Source of the DNA: Pseudomonas sp. JUb42
Lineage (GTDB): Bacteria > Pseudomonadota > Gammaproteobacteria > Pseudomonadales > Pseudomonadaceae
Assembly: GCF_024807945.1 (NCBI RefSeq)
Contig: NZ_JANUFD010000004.1
Location: 124,001 to 188,000, forward strand
DNA length: 64,000 nt
Reading direction: 5' to 3'
Shown: positions 53,972 to 62,863 of the stretch, one piece after another
How the letters are laid out: each line of letters starts with the position of its first letter
Position numbering within the stretch: the first letter of the stretch is position 1
Notes under the pieces: model-generated
Told to the model about the DNA's origin: nothing
Seen by the model: only the letters and a program-made list of their open reading frames with translations
The model's database searches: none
Made by a program: the position numbers and the translations under genes

Positions 53972-55207
53972 TCAGGCCTCGTTTGCGTTGGCCTGTTGCA
54001 CCGAGAGAATCTTGCTGGCACTCAGGGACATGCTGATCAGAGTGGCCACCGCCGTGGCGCCAATCAGGAACAGGAAAGCCGAATCGTAAGTCTTGTAGTA
54101 CGACACCAGGAACCCGATCGCCATGGGCGATACGAAACCGGCCAACTGCCCGCCGAAATTGACCATGCCAATGCCGGTACCTACCAGGCGCTGCGAGAGA
54201 ATCTTGGTCGGCAGGGCAAACGCCGCGGCGAACACGAAGGATTTGAAGAAGTATGCCGCGGCCTGATAGGCAATCACTTCAGAAGTGGTTTGCGAAGTGT
54301 ACATACCATACAGAAACACCCCGGTCAGGATACAGCTACCCGTCATCAGGTATTTTTCCCGACCGTCGAAGTACTTGACCATCAGCCAGCCACCCATGGC
54401 CGTGGCGATCGCCGCACTGATGAAGGGCAACGGCACCAGCAGGCCGACGGTCTTCAGATCCAGTCCGCGAGCGGTCAACAGATACATCGGCATCCAGGCA
54501 TCCAGCCCCTTGTTGACCAGGCCCAGGGCGAACCAGATGGCTACGATCTTCCACAGCAACGGCATGCGCAGCAGTTCCCGGGTACTGGCCTTGCCCTCCA
54601 GCGAGCCGCTTTGTGGCTGATAGTTGCCATAAGCCTCAGGACGCTTGACGACGGCAGCGTACATTACCGCGAAGATAATGCCGGCCACACCGATGGCCAG
54701 GAACACGTCCCGCCAGCCCAGCCAGAGGATCAATGGCGCAATGATCAGGGGGGCGATGAAGCTGCCTGTGTAGTTGGAGGAAATCATCAGGCTGGCCATC
54801 TTCGGCCGGTCCTTGCGCGTGTAAATCTCGGCACCCCCCTTGATCGCCGAAGAGGGGTAGCTGCCCTCCCCAAGACCGAACAGAAAACGGATCACCAGCA
54901 GAGAAGCCAGGGACCAGGCCAGCCCGGTCATCAGGGTGAAGATCGACCACAGGCTGATCGAAACAATGACCACGCTCTTGGCACCGAAGCGATCCGCCAG
55001 CCAACCGCCGGGAATCTGCATGGCCGCATAACCGAGATAAAACGCGCTGAGCACCACACCCAGTTCTGCCGGGCCCAGATTGAAGTCCTTGCCAATATGG
55101 GACAGCGCCAGGGAAATCGCCGAGCGGTCGATATAAGAAATGACATAACCGAGATACAAAAGAACAAAGACCACCAGGGGTCTGTGCAGAGCATTTTTAA
55201 TTTTCAT
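53972..55207 (-). CDS. MFS transporter of the anion:cation symporter (ACS) type
   Basis: This 411-residue inner-membrane protein has twelve helices and the ACS-family start (LLYLGYVISYIDRSAISLALS) with the loop-2/3 motif GGWLADRFGAKSV. Relatives import organic anions such as hexuronates, tartrate, phthalate or carboxylated amides. The ATG at 55207 is preferred over a GTG three codons earlier. It appears to open the group with LysR, amidase and dsdA and is the likely uptake step. Confidence 0.9.
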   Translation of the reverse strand: MKIKNALHRPLVVFVLLYLGYVISYIDRSAISLALSHIGKDFNLGPAELGVVLSAFYLGYAAMQIPGGWLADRFGAKSVVIVSISLWSIFTLMTGLAWSLASLLVIRFLFGLGEGSYPSSAIKGGAEIYTRKDRPKMASLMISSNYTGSFIAPLIIAPLILWLGWRDVFLAIGVAGIIFAVMYAAVVKRPEAYGNYQPQSGSLEGKASTRELLRMPLLWKIVAIWFALGLVNKGLDAWMPMYLLTARGLDLKTVGLLVPLPFISAAIATAMGGWLMVKYFDGREKYLMTGSCILTGVFLYGMYTSQTTSEVIAYQAAAYFFKSFVFAAAFALPTKILSQRLVGTGIGMVNFGGQLAGFVSPMAIGFLVSYYKTYDSAFLFLIGATAVATLISMSLSASKILSVQQANANEA

Positions 55208-55592
55208 TTTTTGCACGCCTGTTCGATGGCTGGATAATTCGTGGGGTCATCCTAGGAGTGCGAAAAACAGTGAACAAGTGACGGTTTTAGAGCAGAGCCT
55301 TCGCAAAAACTCATAGCACGTCCGTGGTGCGAGAGCCCTGTAAAAGTGCGCATTTACAGCCATTTAAATGGTCCCGCTCGCACTGAACAGGTGCGTTATG
55401 GTGCTGATTAATCGTCTCGGCAGAGTTAGATTCCCGCGAAAAAAAACAGGCAAGATCTCTCGACCGCCGAGTCGGGTGAAATTATCCGGCAGGTGATGGG
55501 TCCCATAAACGCTGTGCTGAACTCCTACAGTTGAGGAGTTTGACGCGCTAAGCTGCCCTTACTGCCACCCTATAAGAAAGAAGTGAACTGCC
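55208..55592. other. Intergenic region between the MFS and corA-like genes
   Basis: This 385-bp divergent region has no coding frame I can support. The only notable structure is AACTCCT/AGGAGTT, a 7-bp inverted repeat with a 7-nt centre at 55520-55540, 53 bp before corA. Confidence 0.5.
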
Positions 55593-56564
55593 ATGGGCCG
55601 AGTCGTTGCTGCTGCTGTCTACCACGCTGGCAAGAAAGTCACCAATATCACCCTTGATGAAGGCGCAGCCTGGGCCGCCAAGCCGGGGCATTTTGTCTGG
55701 ATCGGACTTGAGCAGCCCGACCCCAGCGAACTGGCCAGCCTGAAGAAGCAGTTCAACCTGCACGAACTGGCTATCGAAGACGCCCTGGAAATTCACAGTC
55801 GGCCCAAGCTGGAAAGCTTCGGCGACGGCTTGTTTATCGTGACCTACGCGCCGATTCGCGAGAACGGCAAACTCGAATTCATCGAAACCCATATCTTCGC
55901 TGGCAAGGGCTACATCATCACCTCGCGCAATGGCCAGTCGAAGTCCTACGGGCTGGTGCGCCAACGTTGTGAAGCGCGGCCGTTGCTGCTGGAACATGGC
56001 GAGGATTTCGTGCTGTATGCCCTGCTGGATTTCGTCACCGAGAACTACCAGCCGGTCACCGAGGCCATTCATTGCGAGCTGGAAGACCTCGAGCACAGCG
56101 TGCTCAGCGGCTCGCTGAACGAGGCCGATATCCAGCGTATCCATAGCCTGCGCCGTGACGTGCTGCGTCTGCGGCGTTATGTATCGCCGATGGTGGAAGT
56201 CGGCGAAGAGCTGCAGAAGCTCAACTTCCCGTTTATCGACAAGAACATGCGGCCGTACTTCCGCGATGTGGAAATCCATGTCAAACGGCAGATGGAGGAC
56301 CTCGCCAACCTGCGCGATATCGCCAGCCAGACTATCGAAGTCGGCATGCTGCTGGAGTCATCGCGACAGAGCATCGTGCAGCGCAAGTTCGCCGCAGGCG
56401 CGGCGATCCTGGCTTTCCCCACGGCGATTGCCGGAATCTACGGGATGAACTTCCAGCATATGCCGGAGCTGAGCTGGCAATACGGCTACTTCATTGTGCT
56501 GGGCGTGATCTTTACCGGTTGTACGTCACTGTTTGTGCTATTCCGGCGTCTGGGCTGGTTCTGA
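55593..56564 (+). CDS. corA: CorA-family divalent cation transporter
   Basis: This 323-residue protein has a large cytoplasmic alpha/beta domain, a long helix, and two C-terminal membrane helices with the selectivity-loop signature YGMNF (about residue 292) characteristic of CorA magnesium, cobalt and nickel channels. The loop after GMN reads QHMPELSWQYGY, which is close to the classical MPEL. It forms a pentamer in the inner membrane. The ATG at 55593 follows GAAAGAAG. No Mg-sensing leader was recognised. The gene converges with an amidotransferase gene, 10 bp apart. Confidence 0.93.
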   Translation: MGRVVAAAVYHAGKKVTNITLDEGAAWAAKPGHFVWIGLEQPDPSELASLKKQFNLHELAIEDALEIHSRPKLESFGDGLFIVTYAPIRENGKLEFIETHIFAGKGYIITSRNGQSKSYGLVRQRCEARPLLLEHGEDFVLYALLDFVTENYQPVTEAIHCELEDLEHSVLSGSLNEADIQRIHSLRRDVLRLRRYVSPMVEVGEELQKLNFPFIDKNMRPYFRDVEIHVKRQMEDLANLRDIASQTIEVGMLLESSRQSIVQRKFAAGAAILAFPTAIAGIYGMNFQHMPELSWQYGYFIVLGVIFTGCTSLFVLFRRLGWF

Positions 56565-56574
56565 GCCCAGCCCT

Positions 56575-57303
56575 TCACAGCGTTTCGGTCGCCGGTTTGT
56601 TGGCGACGAAGCGCATCATCCATTCGGCCACCGTGGTGCCATGGTGCTCGTGGTCGAGGCTGGCGATACCTTTCTGATAGATCTGCTCGCCCAGGGATTC
56701 CTGACGAATATCGAGCAAGGTGCGCGAATACTCGTGGATGAACTCGGGATGGCCCTGGAAACACAGAACCTGATCTTCGATATGGTAGGCGGCGAACGGG
56801 CAAAACTCGCTGGAGGCAATCACCGTGGCGTTGGCTGGCAAGGTGGTGACCTGATCCTGGTGGCTGATCAGCAGGGTCAGCTTGTCCATGGTCGGGGTCA
56901 TCCAGGCCTTTGCCGGGGCCAGGTCGTAATGGTGAATGCCCACGCCCCAACCCTGGGTGGCACGCTCGGTCTTGCCGCCGAGCAGCAGCGCCAGCAATTG
57001 GTGACCAAAGCAGATGCCGAGCAGCTTGTCGCCGCGGCCGTAGAGCTGCAGCAGATATTCCTTGAGAACCTGTATCCACGGGTCACTGCCAAAGGAGTCG
57101 GCTTTGCTGCCGGTGACCAGATAAGCGTCGAAACGCTCATCCAGCGCGGGGTAGACGCCCTGCATCACGTTGTAGACAGTGAATTCAGCGGCGATCGGCT
57201 GACGCGAGAACAGCCGCTCGAACATCCGCCCGTAACCCTGATATTGATCGACCAGTTCCGGGCGCAGGATGTCGGTTTCCAGAATGCAGATGCGTAACGA
57301 CAT
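56575..57303 (-). CDS. Class I glutamine amidotransferase-like protein
   Basis: This 242-residue protein has the GATase1 triad: nucleophile Cys in LLGICFGHQLLALLLGG, His in FQGHPEF and a following Glu. It has no synthetase domain, so it may act as a free glutamine amidase or gamma-glutamyl hydrolase like the GMP-synthase-related amidotransferases of pseudomonads. The ATG at 57303 gives the standard start (MSLRICILETDILRPE). Confidence 0.88.
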   Translation of the reverse strand: MSLRICILETDILRPELVDQYQGYGRMFERLFSRQPIAAEFTVYNVMQGVYPALDERFDAYLVTGSKADSFGSDPWIQVLKEYLLQLYGRGDKLLGICFGHQLLALLLGGKTERATQGWGVGIHHYDLAPAKAWMTPTMDKLTLLISHQDQVTTLPANATVIASSEFCPFAAYHIEDQVLCFQGHPEFIHEYSRTLLDIRQESLGEQIYQKGIASLDHEHHGTTVAEWMMRFVANKPATETL

Positions 57304-57798
57304 AAAAATACCTGAAGCAATAAAGGCAATAGTGCAGGAATAGAGCCTGCCTTGAACCGGCGGCGCATGGCAAGCGGCGTTTAACCAGTCTGCCCACAAA
57401 CGCCTGAACCTGAACTGTTAAGTGGGGGCGACAGTAAGGCGAGCCTCGCCGGAACCATCGGAGTCAGACGAACGGTAATAATGGCCAGTTGCCTTGAGCA
57501 AAGTCGGCAAGGTGTCTAGCCAGCCAACAGCGCAAGTCATGCGCCCTGCCAAATAACTTTCAGGCCGGACGCGTCGAATTTTAGATACGAAATGGTTCTA
57601 AGCCATGGCGCACGCGGGCTCTAAGGTTAGGTCTGTAGCAGCGGGCACAATAAAAAACAGATCATGTGCCCAGGCTGTCGCCCCTCATGCGGTCGAAGCC
57701 ACTGTTCAGCGCAATCACCTTTGCAAGCTGCCCGGTTCTCTCTGAATGAAATCGGTGAGCTTTTTTCGCTCAGGCAATAACAATAAAGGCGGTCAGCC
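57304..57798. other. Intergenic region without recognised genes
   Basis: This 495-bp region separates the divergent amidotransferase and small membrane protein genes. I see no supported ORF, REP or clear hairpin apart from a short GCGAGCCTCGC at 57438-57448. Confidence 0.5.
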
Positions 57799-57900
57799 AT
57801 GTTCAAGTACAAGCAGTCAAAACTACGCCAAGCCGGACTTATCGTGTTCGTCACCACGCTCTTGCTGATCCTGCCGAACATGACACGTCTGTTCGGCTGA
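57799..57900 (+). CDS. 33-residue single-pass membrane protein
   Basis: MFKYKQSKLRQAG leads into a hydrophobic helix (LIVFVTTLLLILP) and a short end (NMTRLFG). The positive-inside N-terminus and AAAGG about 10 bases upstream support translation. A rhodanese-like gene starts 63 bp downstream on the same strand. No known family is recognised, and it is short enough to be missed by standard annotation. Confidence 0.45.
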   Translation: MFKYKQSKLRQAGLIVFVTTLLLILPNMTRLFG

Positions 57901-57963
57901 TTGACTCGGCAGGTTGAGCTTATCTGTGCCAATCTTCTTCCATGGACTCGTGGAGGACGGCCA

Positions 57964-58335
57964 ATGCATCAATGGATCGCAGTCATTACTCTAGTCTGCT
58001 GCGGCACTGCCGTGGCGGGAGAGGTGGATCAGGCTGGCGCCGTGAGTGCGCTGCGCGAAGGCAAGTTGGCAATCGATGTGCGTCCCCAGACCGACTACGA
58101 TGCCGGTACGGTACTCAACGCAATCCGCGTCGATGAAGTGCGCCTGGTCAATCAACTCAAACAGGTGCTCAACGACCGCAACGTCTCCGTAGTCATCTTC
58201 AGCAGCAGCATTGAAAAGGCCAGTAAAGCGCAAGACCGGCTGATAAGAGCGGGATATTCCGGCATCATCAACGGCGGCGATTATGAAGAACTGCATAACG
58301 CCCTGTATGACACCAGCGATGATCCTGCGGAGTAA
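57964..58335 (+). CDS. Periplasmic rhodanese-like protein without the catalytic Cys
   Basis: This 123-residue protein has a signal peptide (HQWIAVITLVCCGTAVAGE) and a small rhodanese domain (AIDVRPQTDYDAGTV at residues 37-50, RAGYSGIINGG at 95-105). The active loop where rhodaneses have Cys reads VVIFSSSIEKA at residues 76-86, so sulfurtransfer is unlikely; a binding or scaffold role is more probable. GGAGG precedes the ATG. Its stop is 5 bp before the cytochrome c gene, suggesting that both act together in the periplasm. Confidence 0.82.
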   Translation: MHQWIAVITLVCCGTAVAGEVDQAGAVSALREGKLAIDVRPQTDYDAGTVLNAIRVDEVRLVNQLKQVLNDRNVSVVIFSSSIEKASKAQDRLIRAGYSGIINGGDYEELHNALYDTSDDPAE

Positions 58336-58340
58336 CGTCC

Positions 58341-59147
58341 TTGCGTTTTTTATCCCTGTTGGCCGGCACCTTGCTGGCGCTTCCGCTGCACGCCGCGCAA
58401 TTGACCGTCGAACTGGCCGACGGCGTCCATACCTGGGACACCGCGCAACTGCTGAGCCACCCTCTGGCGCAGGAAGTGCGCATTGCCAATGATGTTTCCT
58501 ACAAGCGAGAGATGACTTACCGCGTGGTGCCGATGTCGGCCCTGCTTGGCGGTGTCAGCCCGCAGAACCATTTGCAGGCCGTGGCCACTGATGGCTTTGC
58601 CGCCGAGCTGTCTGCCGGGCCCCTGCTGCAGAACCGTGGCGCACGGGCTTGGCTGGCCATTGAAGACCCGGCCCAGCCTTGGCCGTCACTGGGCGCAGGC
58701 AAACACAGCGCCGGACCGTTTTATCTGGTGTGGACCGATCCTCAGGCTGGCGACATCGGCCCGGAGCAGTGGCCCTACGCCGTGGCTAAGGTGCGCCTGC
58801 TGGCGTCAGTGGCCGAACGCTTCCCGGCGTTGACTCCGGACCCGGCACTGGCCGCCGACGATCCGGTCAATCTGGGTTTCGCGCTGTTCCAGAAACACTG
58901 TTTGGCCTGCCATCGGCTCAACGGTGCAGGCGATGCCCAGGTCGGCCCCGATCTGAACATGCCCCACAGCCCTACCGAATACTTCACTGCTGATTACCTG
59001 AAACTGTATATCCGCAATCCCCAGGACCTGCGCCAATGGCCACAGGCGCGCATGCCCGCCATCCCGGCAGAGGTGCTGTCGGACGGTGAGCTGAACCAGG
59101 TAATCGGGTATTTGCAGCATATGGCGCAGCGGCGGGCAGGGAATTGA
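58341..59147 (+). CDS. Periplasmic c-type cytochrome with N-terminal accessory domain
   Basis: This 268-residue protein has a signal peptide (RFLSLLAGTLLALPLHAA), a 150-residue domain resembling the molybdopterin-oxidoreductase accessory fold (VELADGVHTWDTAQLLSHPL, YRVVPMSALLGG), and a C-terminal haem domain with CLACH (FQKHCLACHRLNG) and a distal Met candidate in ARMPAIP. It probably carries electrons in the periplasm. The start is a TTG at 58341, 5 bp after the rhodanese-like gene. No oxidase subunit is adjacent. Confidence 0.83.
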   Translation: MRFLSLLAGTLLALPLHAAQLTVELADGVHTWDTAQLLSHPLAQEVRIANDVSYKREMTYRVVPMSALLGGVSPQNHLQAVATDGFAAELSAGPLLQNRGARAWLAIEDPAQPWPSLGAGKHSAGPFYLVWTDPQAGDIGPEQWPYAVAKVRLLASVAERFPALTPDPALAADDPVNLGFALFQKHCLACHRLNGAGDAQVGPDLNMPHSPTEYFTADYLKLYIRNPQDLRQWPQARMPAIPAEVLSDGELNQVIGYLQHMAQRRAGN

Positions 59148-59179
59148 AACAGCACCTTTTTACAGACTAATAAGATCAG

Positions 59180-59217
59180 GTGGGAGCGAATTCATTCGCG
59201 AATAAATTCGCTCCCAC
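59180..59217. repeat. Short REP hairpin, GCGAATTCATTCGCG type
   Basis: A 38-bp compact version of the type at 42733, with both arms joined and almost no centre. It lies between convergent genes and could act as a terminator-like hairpin. Confidence 0.85.
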
Positions 59218-59242
59218 ACTATGTCCCATCACTTGCCAGCGC

Positions 59243-60058
59243 TTACTGCACCTGCGCCTGCATCATCGGCAAGGCCACCGGCGATGGCGTGACCGAGACC
59301 TTGGCGTGCATCTGCTCGGAACCACCACCACGGCGCATGCCACGAACCGGGCAGGCATCCAGGTAATCCAGACCCACCGCCAGTTTCAGGTGACGGGCAG
59401 GTACGGCCAACTGGTTGGTCACGTCGAAGCTGTACCACGCATCATCAATCCAGGCTTCGGCCCAGGCATGGCTGGACAGGTGTTCGCTGTCTTCGCTGTA
59501 CAGGTAGCCAGACACGTAGCGCGCCGGAACTCCCAGGCTGCGGGCGCAGGCCAGGAAGGTGTGGGTATGGTCCTGGCAGACACCGGAACGACCGGCAAAC
59601 GCCTGGATCGCGCTGGTCTCGACCTCGGTCGAGCCCGGCGTGTAGGTAATGTGCTCGTTGATGCCGTGCATCAAGTCGATCAGCGCGGTGCGATCCTTGC
59701 GCTTGCGACATTGCTTGGCGGCAAAGATGCGCATTGCCTCATCGGCTTCAGTCAAGCGGGTAAAACGCAGGAATGGCAGGGCCGACTGGCTTTCGTGCTC
59801 GGACTCGCGCTTCTCGTCGATCTCGACCTGACCACGGGCACCAATGATGATGGCTTCATGGGGCTCGTCGAGGGTCAGCACATGGAGGATGTTGCCGAAC
59901 GGGTCGATCTGCGCGCGCACCGGACGCGGCAGGTTCAACTGCCAGCTCAAGACGTGCTGGCGCTCGCTGTCATGGGGCGTGAGGCGCAAATACTGGATGC
60001 TTGCCCGAACCTGATCGTCGTAGTGATAGGTCGTTTCGTGGCTAATTGAGAGTCTCAT
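59243..60058 (-). CDS. Transglutaminase-like protein (ATP-grasp/alpha-E cluster)
   Basis: This 271-residue protein has a bacterial transglutaminase N-terminal domain followed by the cysteine-protease-like core: Cys in SGVCQDHTHTFLACARSLG, His in SSHAWAEAWIDDAWYSFD and the matching Asp. It is the third gene of a set with alpha-E and circularly permuted ATP-grasp proteins. This gene trio is widespread and is predicted to make or process a peptide-like product. Its start overlaps the alpha-E gene by 4 bp. Confidence 0.9.
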   Translation of the reverse strand: MRLSISHETTYHYDDQVRASIQYLRLTPHDSERQHVLSWQLNLPRPVRAQIDPFGNILHVLTLDEPHEAIIIGARGQVEIDEKRESEHESQSALPFLRFTRLTEADEAMRIFAAKQCRKRKDRTALIDLMHGINEHITYTPGSTEVETSAIQAFAGRSGVCQDHTHTFLACARSLGVPARYVSGYLYSEDSEHLSSHAWAEAWIDDAWYSFDVTNQLAVPARHLKLAVGLDYLDACPVRGMRRGGGSEQMHAKVSVTPSPVALPMMQAQVQ

Positions 60059-61014
60059 GCAGCCTCCAGGTATGAAGTGTGGATAGCGTCACCCAGTTGG
60101 GCTACCAACGGGATGAATTCGTTCAACCATTCGTGCAGGCCTTCATCGAGGATCTCGTCGATCCCGGTGTAACGCAGGCGTGCATCCATTTCCGCCGCCA
60201 GGCGCTGGGCCGGACGACCGTTGGCGCCCGGCAGGCTGGCGAGAATCTGGTCCAGCTCTTCAAGACAGGCTCGCAGGGAGCGCGGGATATCGGCGCGCAG
60301 CAACAAAAGCTCGGCCACATGACGGGCACCCGGCGCGTCGCGGTAGACCTCGGTATAGGCCTCGAACGACGACAGGGCACGTAGCAAGGCGCTCCATTCG
60401 TAATAGCCGGCCGCCGAGTTATCGGCCGCCGCATTGGCTTGGGTGCCGCGCAGTTCGAGCATTTCGTAGCGGGCATCAAGCATGCGCATGGTGTTGTCGG
60501 CGCGCTCGATAAAGGTGCCCAGACGAATGAAACGGAACGCATCGTTACGCATGATGGTGCCGTAGGTCGCGCCACGGAACAGGTGCGAACGCTCCTTGAC
60601 CCACTCGCAGAAACGGCTCATGCCGTAACGGCTCAAGCCCTGCTCGGCGATCCCGCGAATCTCCAGGTAAGTGGAGTTGATGTTTTCCCACATGTCGGCG
60701 GTGATTCGCCCGCGCACGGCATGGGCACTGGCCCGGGCCGCGCCGAGGCAGCTGTAGATGCTCGCCGGGTTGGCTGCGTCCAGGGCGAAGAAATGCAGCA
60801 TGCGCTCGGCATGCAGCTCGCCATGACGCTCCAGATAGGTCTCCAGGGTGCCGGTGATCAGCAGCGGCATGGCGATTTCATCCAGCCCGTCGCCACGCCC
60901 GTCCTGGGGCATCAATGACAGCGAATAGCTCACGTCCAGCATTCGGGCGAGGTTCTCCGCTCGCTCCAGGTAACGTGACATCCAGTACAGATCCGAGGCA
61001 GTTCTACTTAGCAT
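60055..61014 (-). CDS. Alpha-E domain protein
   Basis: This 319-residue all-helical protein has the alpha-E family start (LSRTASDLYWMSRYLERAENLARMLDV) with conserved Glu and Arg residues at regular spacing. Its biochemical role is unknown. Proteins of this family occur almost always with a circularly permuted ATP-grasp and a transglutaminase, as here. It is coupled to the transglutaminase gene by a 4-bp overlap and lies 12 bp after the ATP-grasp gene. Confidence 0.92.
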   Translation of the reverse strand: MLSRTASDLYWMSRYLERAENLARMLDVSYSLSLMPQDGRGDGLDEIAMPLLITGTLETYLERHGELHAERMLHFFALDAANPASIYSCLGAARASAHAVRGRITADMWENINSTYLEIRGIAEQGLSRYGMSRFCEWVKERSHLFRGATYGTIMRNDAFRFIRLGTFIERADNTMRMLDARYEMLELRGTQANAAADNSAAGYYEWSALLRALSSFEAYTEVYRDAPGARHVAELLLLRADIPRSLRACLEELDQILASLPGANGRPAQRLAAEMDARLRYTGIDEILDEGLHEWLNEFIPLVAQLGDAIHTSYLEAA

Positions 61015-61026
61015 TGGCAGGCATCC

Positions 61027-62436
61027 TTAATCCTCGACCACCCAGGTGTCCTTGGTTCCGCCACCCTGCGACGAGTTCACCACCAGCGAGCCTTCGCGCA
61101 ATGCAACGCGGGTCAGGCCGCCGGGCACGACGCGGGTTTCGCGGCCGGAAAGAACGAATGGGCGCAGATCGATGTGTCGCGGGGCGATGCCGTTCTCGAC
61201 AAAGGTCGGACAGGTCGACAGGGACAATGTGGGTTGCGCGATATAAGCGTGTGGCTTGGCTTTGAGGCGAGCGCGGAAAGACTCGATTTCCGCCGCCGTG
61301 GCCGCAGGTCCCACCAGCATTCCGTAACCGCCGGAGCCCTGGGTTTCCTTGACCACCAGATCACCCAGGTTGGCCAGTACATGGGACAACTCTTCGGGCT
61401 TGCGGCACTGCCAGGTCGGTACGTTCTTGAGGATCGGCTCTTCATCCAGATAGAAACGGATCATGTCCGTGACATAGGGATAAACCGACTTGTCATCGGC
61501 GACACCAGTGCCGATGGCGTTGGCCAGCACGACATTGCCGGAACGGTAGGACGACAACAGGCCGGGCACGCCCAGCATCGAATCCGGGTTGAACGCCAGG
61601 GGATCGAGGAAAGCGTCATCCAGACGGCGGTAGATCACGTCGACAGCCTTGGGGCCATCGGTAGTGCGCATGAAAACGCGATCGTCACGTACGAACAGGT
61701 CGGCGCCTTCCACCAGTTCCACGCCCATCTCCCGTGCCAGGAAGGCATGTTCGAAGAACGCACTGTTGAAGCGACCGGGCGTCAGCACCACCACGCTCGG
61801 ATTATCCAGATGGCTTGAGCTTTTCAGGGTATCGAGCAGCAGGCTTGGATAATGGTCGATAGGGGCAATGCGTTGCGCGGAGAACAGCTCGGGGAACAGA
61901 CGCATCATCATCTTGCGGTCTTCGAGCATGTAGCTCACGCCGCTGGGGGTACGCAGGTTGTCTTCGAGCACGTAATACGTGCCGTCGCCATCGCGTACCA
62001 GGTCGACACCGGAGATATGAGAGTAAAGATCACGATGCAGGTTCAAGCCCTGCATTGCCAACTGATACTGCTCGTTAGCCAACACCTGCTCGGCGGGAAT
62101 GATCCCGGCCTTGATGATGCGTTGGTCGTGATACAGGTCGGCGAGAAACATGTTCAGCGCCTTGACGCGCTGGATGCAGCCTCGTTCGACGATCCGCCAT
62201 TCGCTGGCGGGGATGCTGCGCGGGATCGTGTCAAAGGGGATCAGGCGCTCGGTGCCCTGTTCGTCACCATAGAGCGTGAACGTGATCCCGGCGCGGTGGA
62301 ACAGCAAGTCGGCTTCACGCCGGCGTTGAGCCAGCAATTCAGGAGGCGTGTCACCCAGCCAGCGGGCGAACTCCCGATAATGCGGACGGACCAGGCCGCC
62401 TGCATCGTACATCTCATCATAAAAGGTGCGGATCAT
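61027..62436 (-). CDS. Circularly permuted ATP-grasp protein (type 2)
   Basis: This 469-residue protein has the CP-ATP-grasp pattern: FYDEMYDAGGLVRPHYREFARWL at the start, GVDLVRDGDGTYYVLEDNLRTPSG in the middle with metal-binding acidic residues, and DLVVKETQGSGGYGMLVGP as a nucleotide-binding loop. ATP-grasp enzymes ligate a carboxylate to an amine, so this is the likely peptide-bond-forming member of the three-gene operon. The product is unknown. Confidence 0.92.
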   Translation of the reverse strand: MIRTFYDEMYDAGGLVRPHYREFARWLGDTPPELLAQRRREADLLFHRAGITFTLYGDEQGTERLIPFDTIPRSIPASEWRIVERGCIQRVKALNMFLADLYHDQRIIKAGIIPAEQVLANEQYQLAMQGLNLHRDLYSHISGVDLVRDGDGTYYVLEDNLRTPSGVSYMLEDRKMMMRLFPELFSAQRIAPIDHYPSLLLDTLKSSSHLDNPSVVVLTPGRFNSAFFEHAFLAREMGVELVEGADLFVRDDRVFMRTTDGPKAVDVIYRRLDDAFLDPLAFNPDSMLGVPGLLSSYRSGNVVLANAIGTGVADDKSVYPYVTDMIRFYLDEEPILKNVPTWQCRKPEELSHVLANLGDLVVKETQGSGGYGMLVGPAATAAEIESFRARLKAKPHAYIAQPTLSLSTCPTFVENGIAPRHIDLRPFVLSGRETRVVPGGLTRVALREGSLVVNSSQGGGTKDTWVVED

Positions 62437-62580
62437 GCCGTACTCCTTGTCACCACGGACACCAAGAGCCTTCGCAAGGCCCGTGCCATCGGCATAAACG
62501 CTTATTTATCAATTGGTTAGATATAAAACAAACGAACAACGCACCATTCCTGTGCAATATCCGCCCTCACCAATTCTCCT

Positions 62581-62599
62581 ACGCTTCATTCGGAAGCGT
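62581..62599. repeat. Inverted repeat ACGCTTC-ATTCG-GAAGCGT
   Basis: Perfect 7-bp arms, 145 bp upstream of the ATP-grasp start. It may be an operator or a weak terminator. Confidence 0.35.
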
Positions 62600-62639
62600 T
62601 CTTCATCATGAAATCTATCACCAGCATAGCCAGAGTTGA

Positions 62640-62802
62640 TTTCCCGAGGAGACATTTGTTTCCGGATAATCCCCGGCAACCGAGCAAACACGAGTGTCAG
62701 CCGCAGCCACGCGAAGATTTTTCGAAAAGACAACAGCGTTTGCGATGACCGGATTTATTATTGGACTTCCCTTTGGGCCACTCTCTTGAGTGGCTTTTTT
62801 TT
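62640..62802 (+). other. Candidate small RNA ending in a strong terminator
   Basis: The intergenic sequence before the terminator at 62777 has several GGA triplets but no supported ORF. A terminator without an upstream plus-strand gene suggests a short transcript. No clear promoter was found. Confidence 0.25.
62777..62802 (+). terminator. Rho-independent terminator, no annotated gene upstream
   Basis: GCCACTC/GAGTGGC stem with a 4-nt loop is followed by eight T residues. Confidence 0.8.
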
Positions 62803-62823
62803 GCGCACGACATTTCAAAACAA

Positions 62824-62857
62824 TAAAAAAACGGCCAGCCCTGTGAGGGGCTGACCG
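62824..62857 (-). terminator. Rho-independent terminator of rraB
   Basis: On the minus strand GGTCAGCCC/GGGCTGGCC is followed by GTTTTTTT, 7 bp after the rraB stop. Confidence 0.85.
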
Positions 62858-62863
62858 CCGCTT

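Noticed and set aside
62640..62802. RsmX/Y/Z-type regulatory RNA
   Set aside because: There are only a few GGA motifs and they are not in regular stem-loops, so only a generic small RNA candidate is kept.
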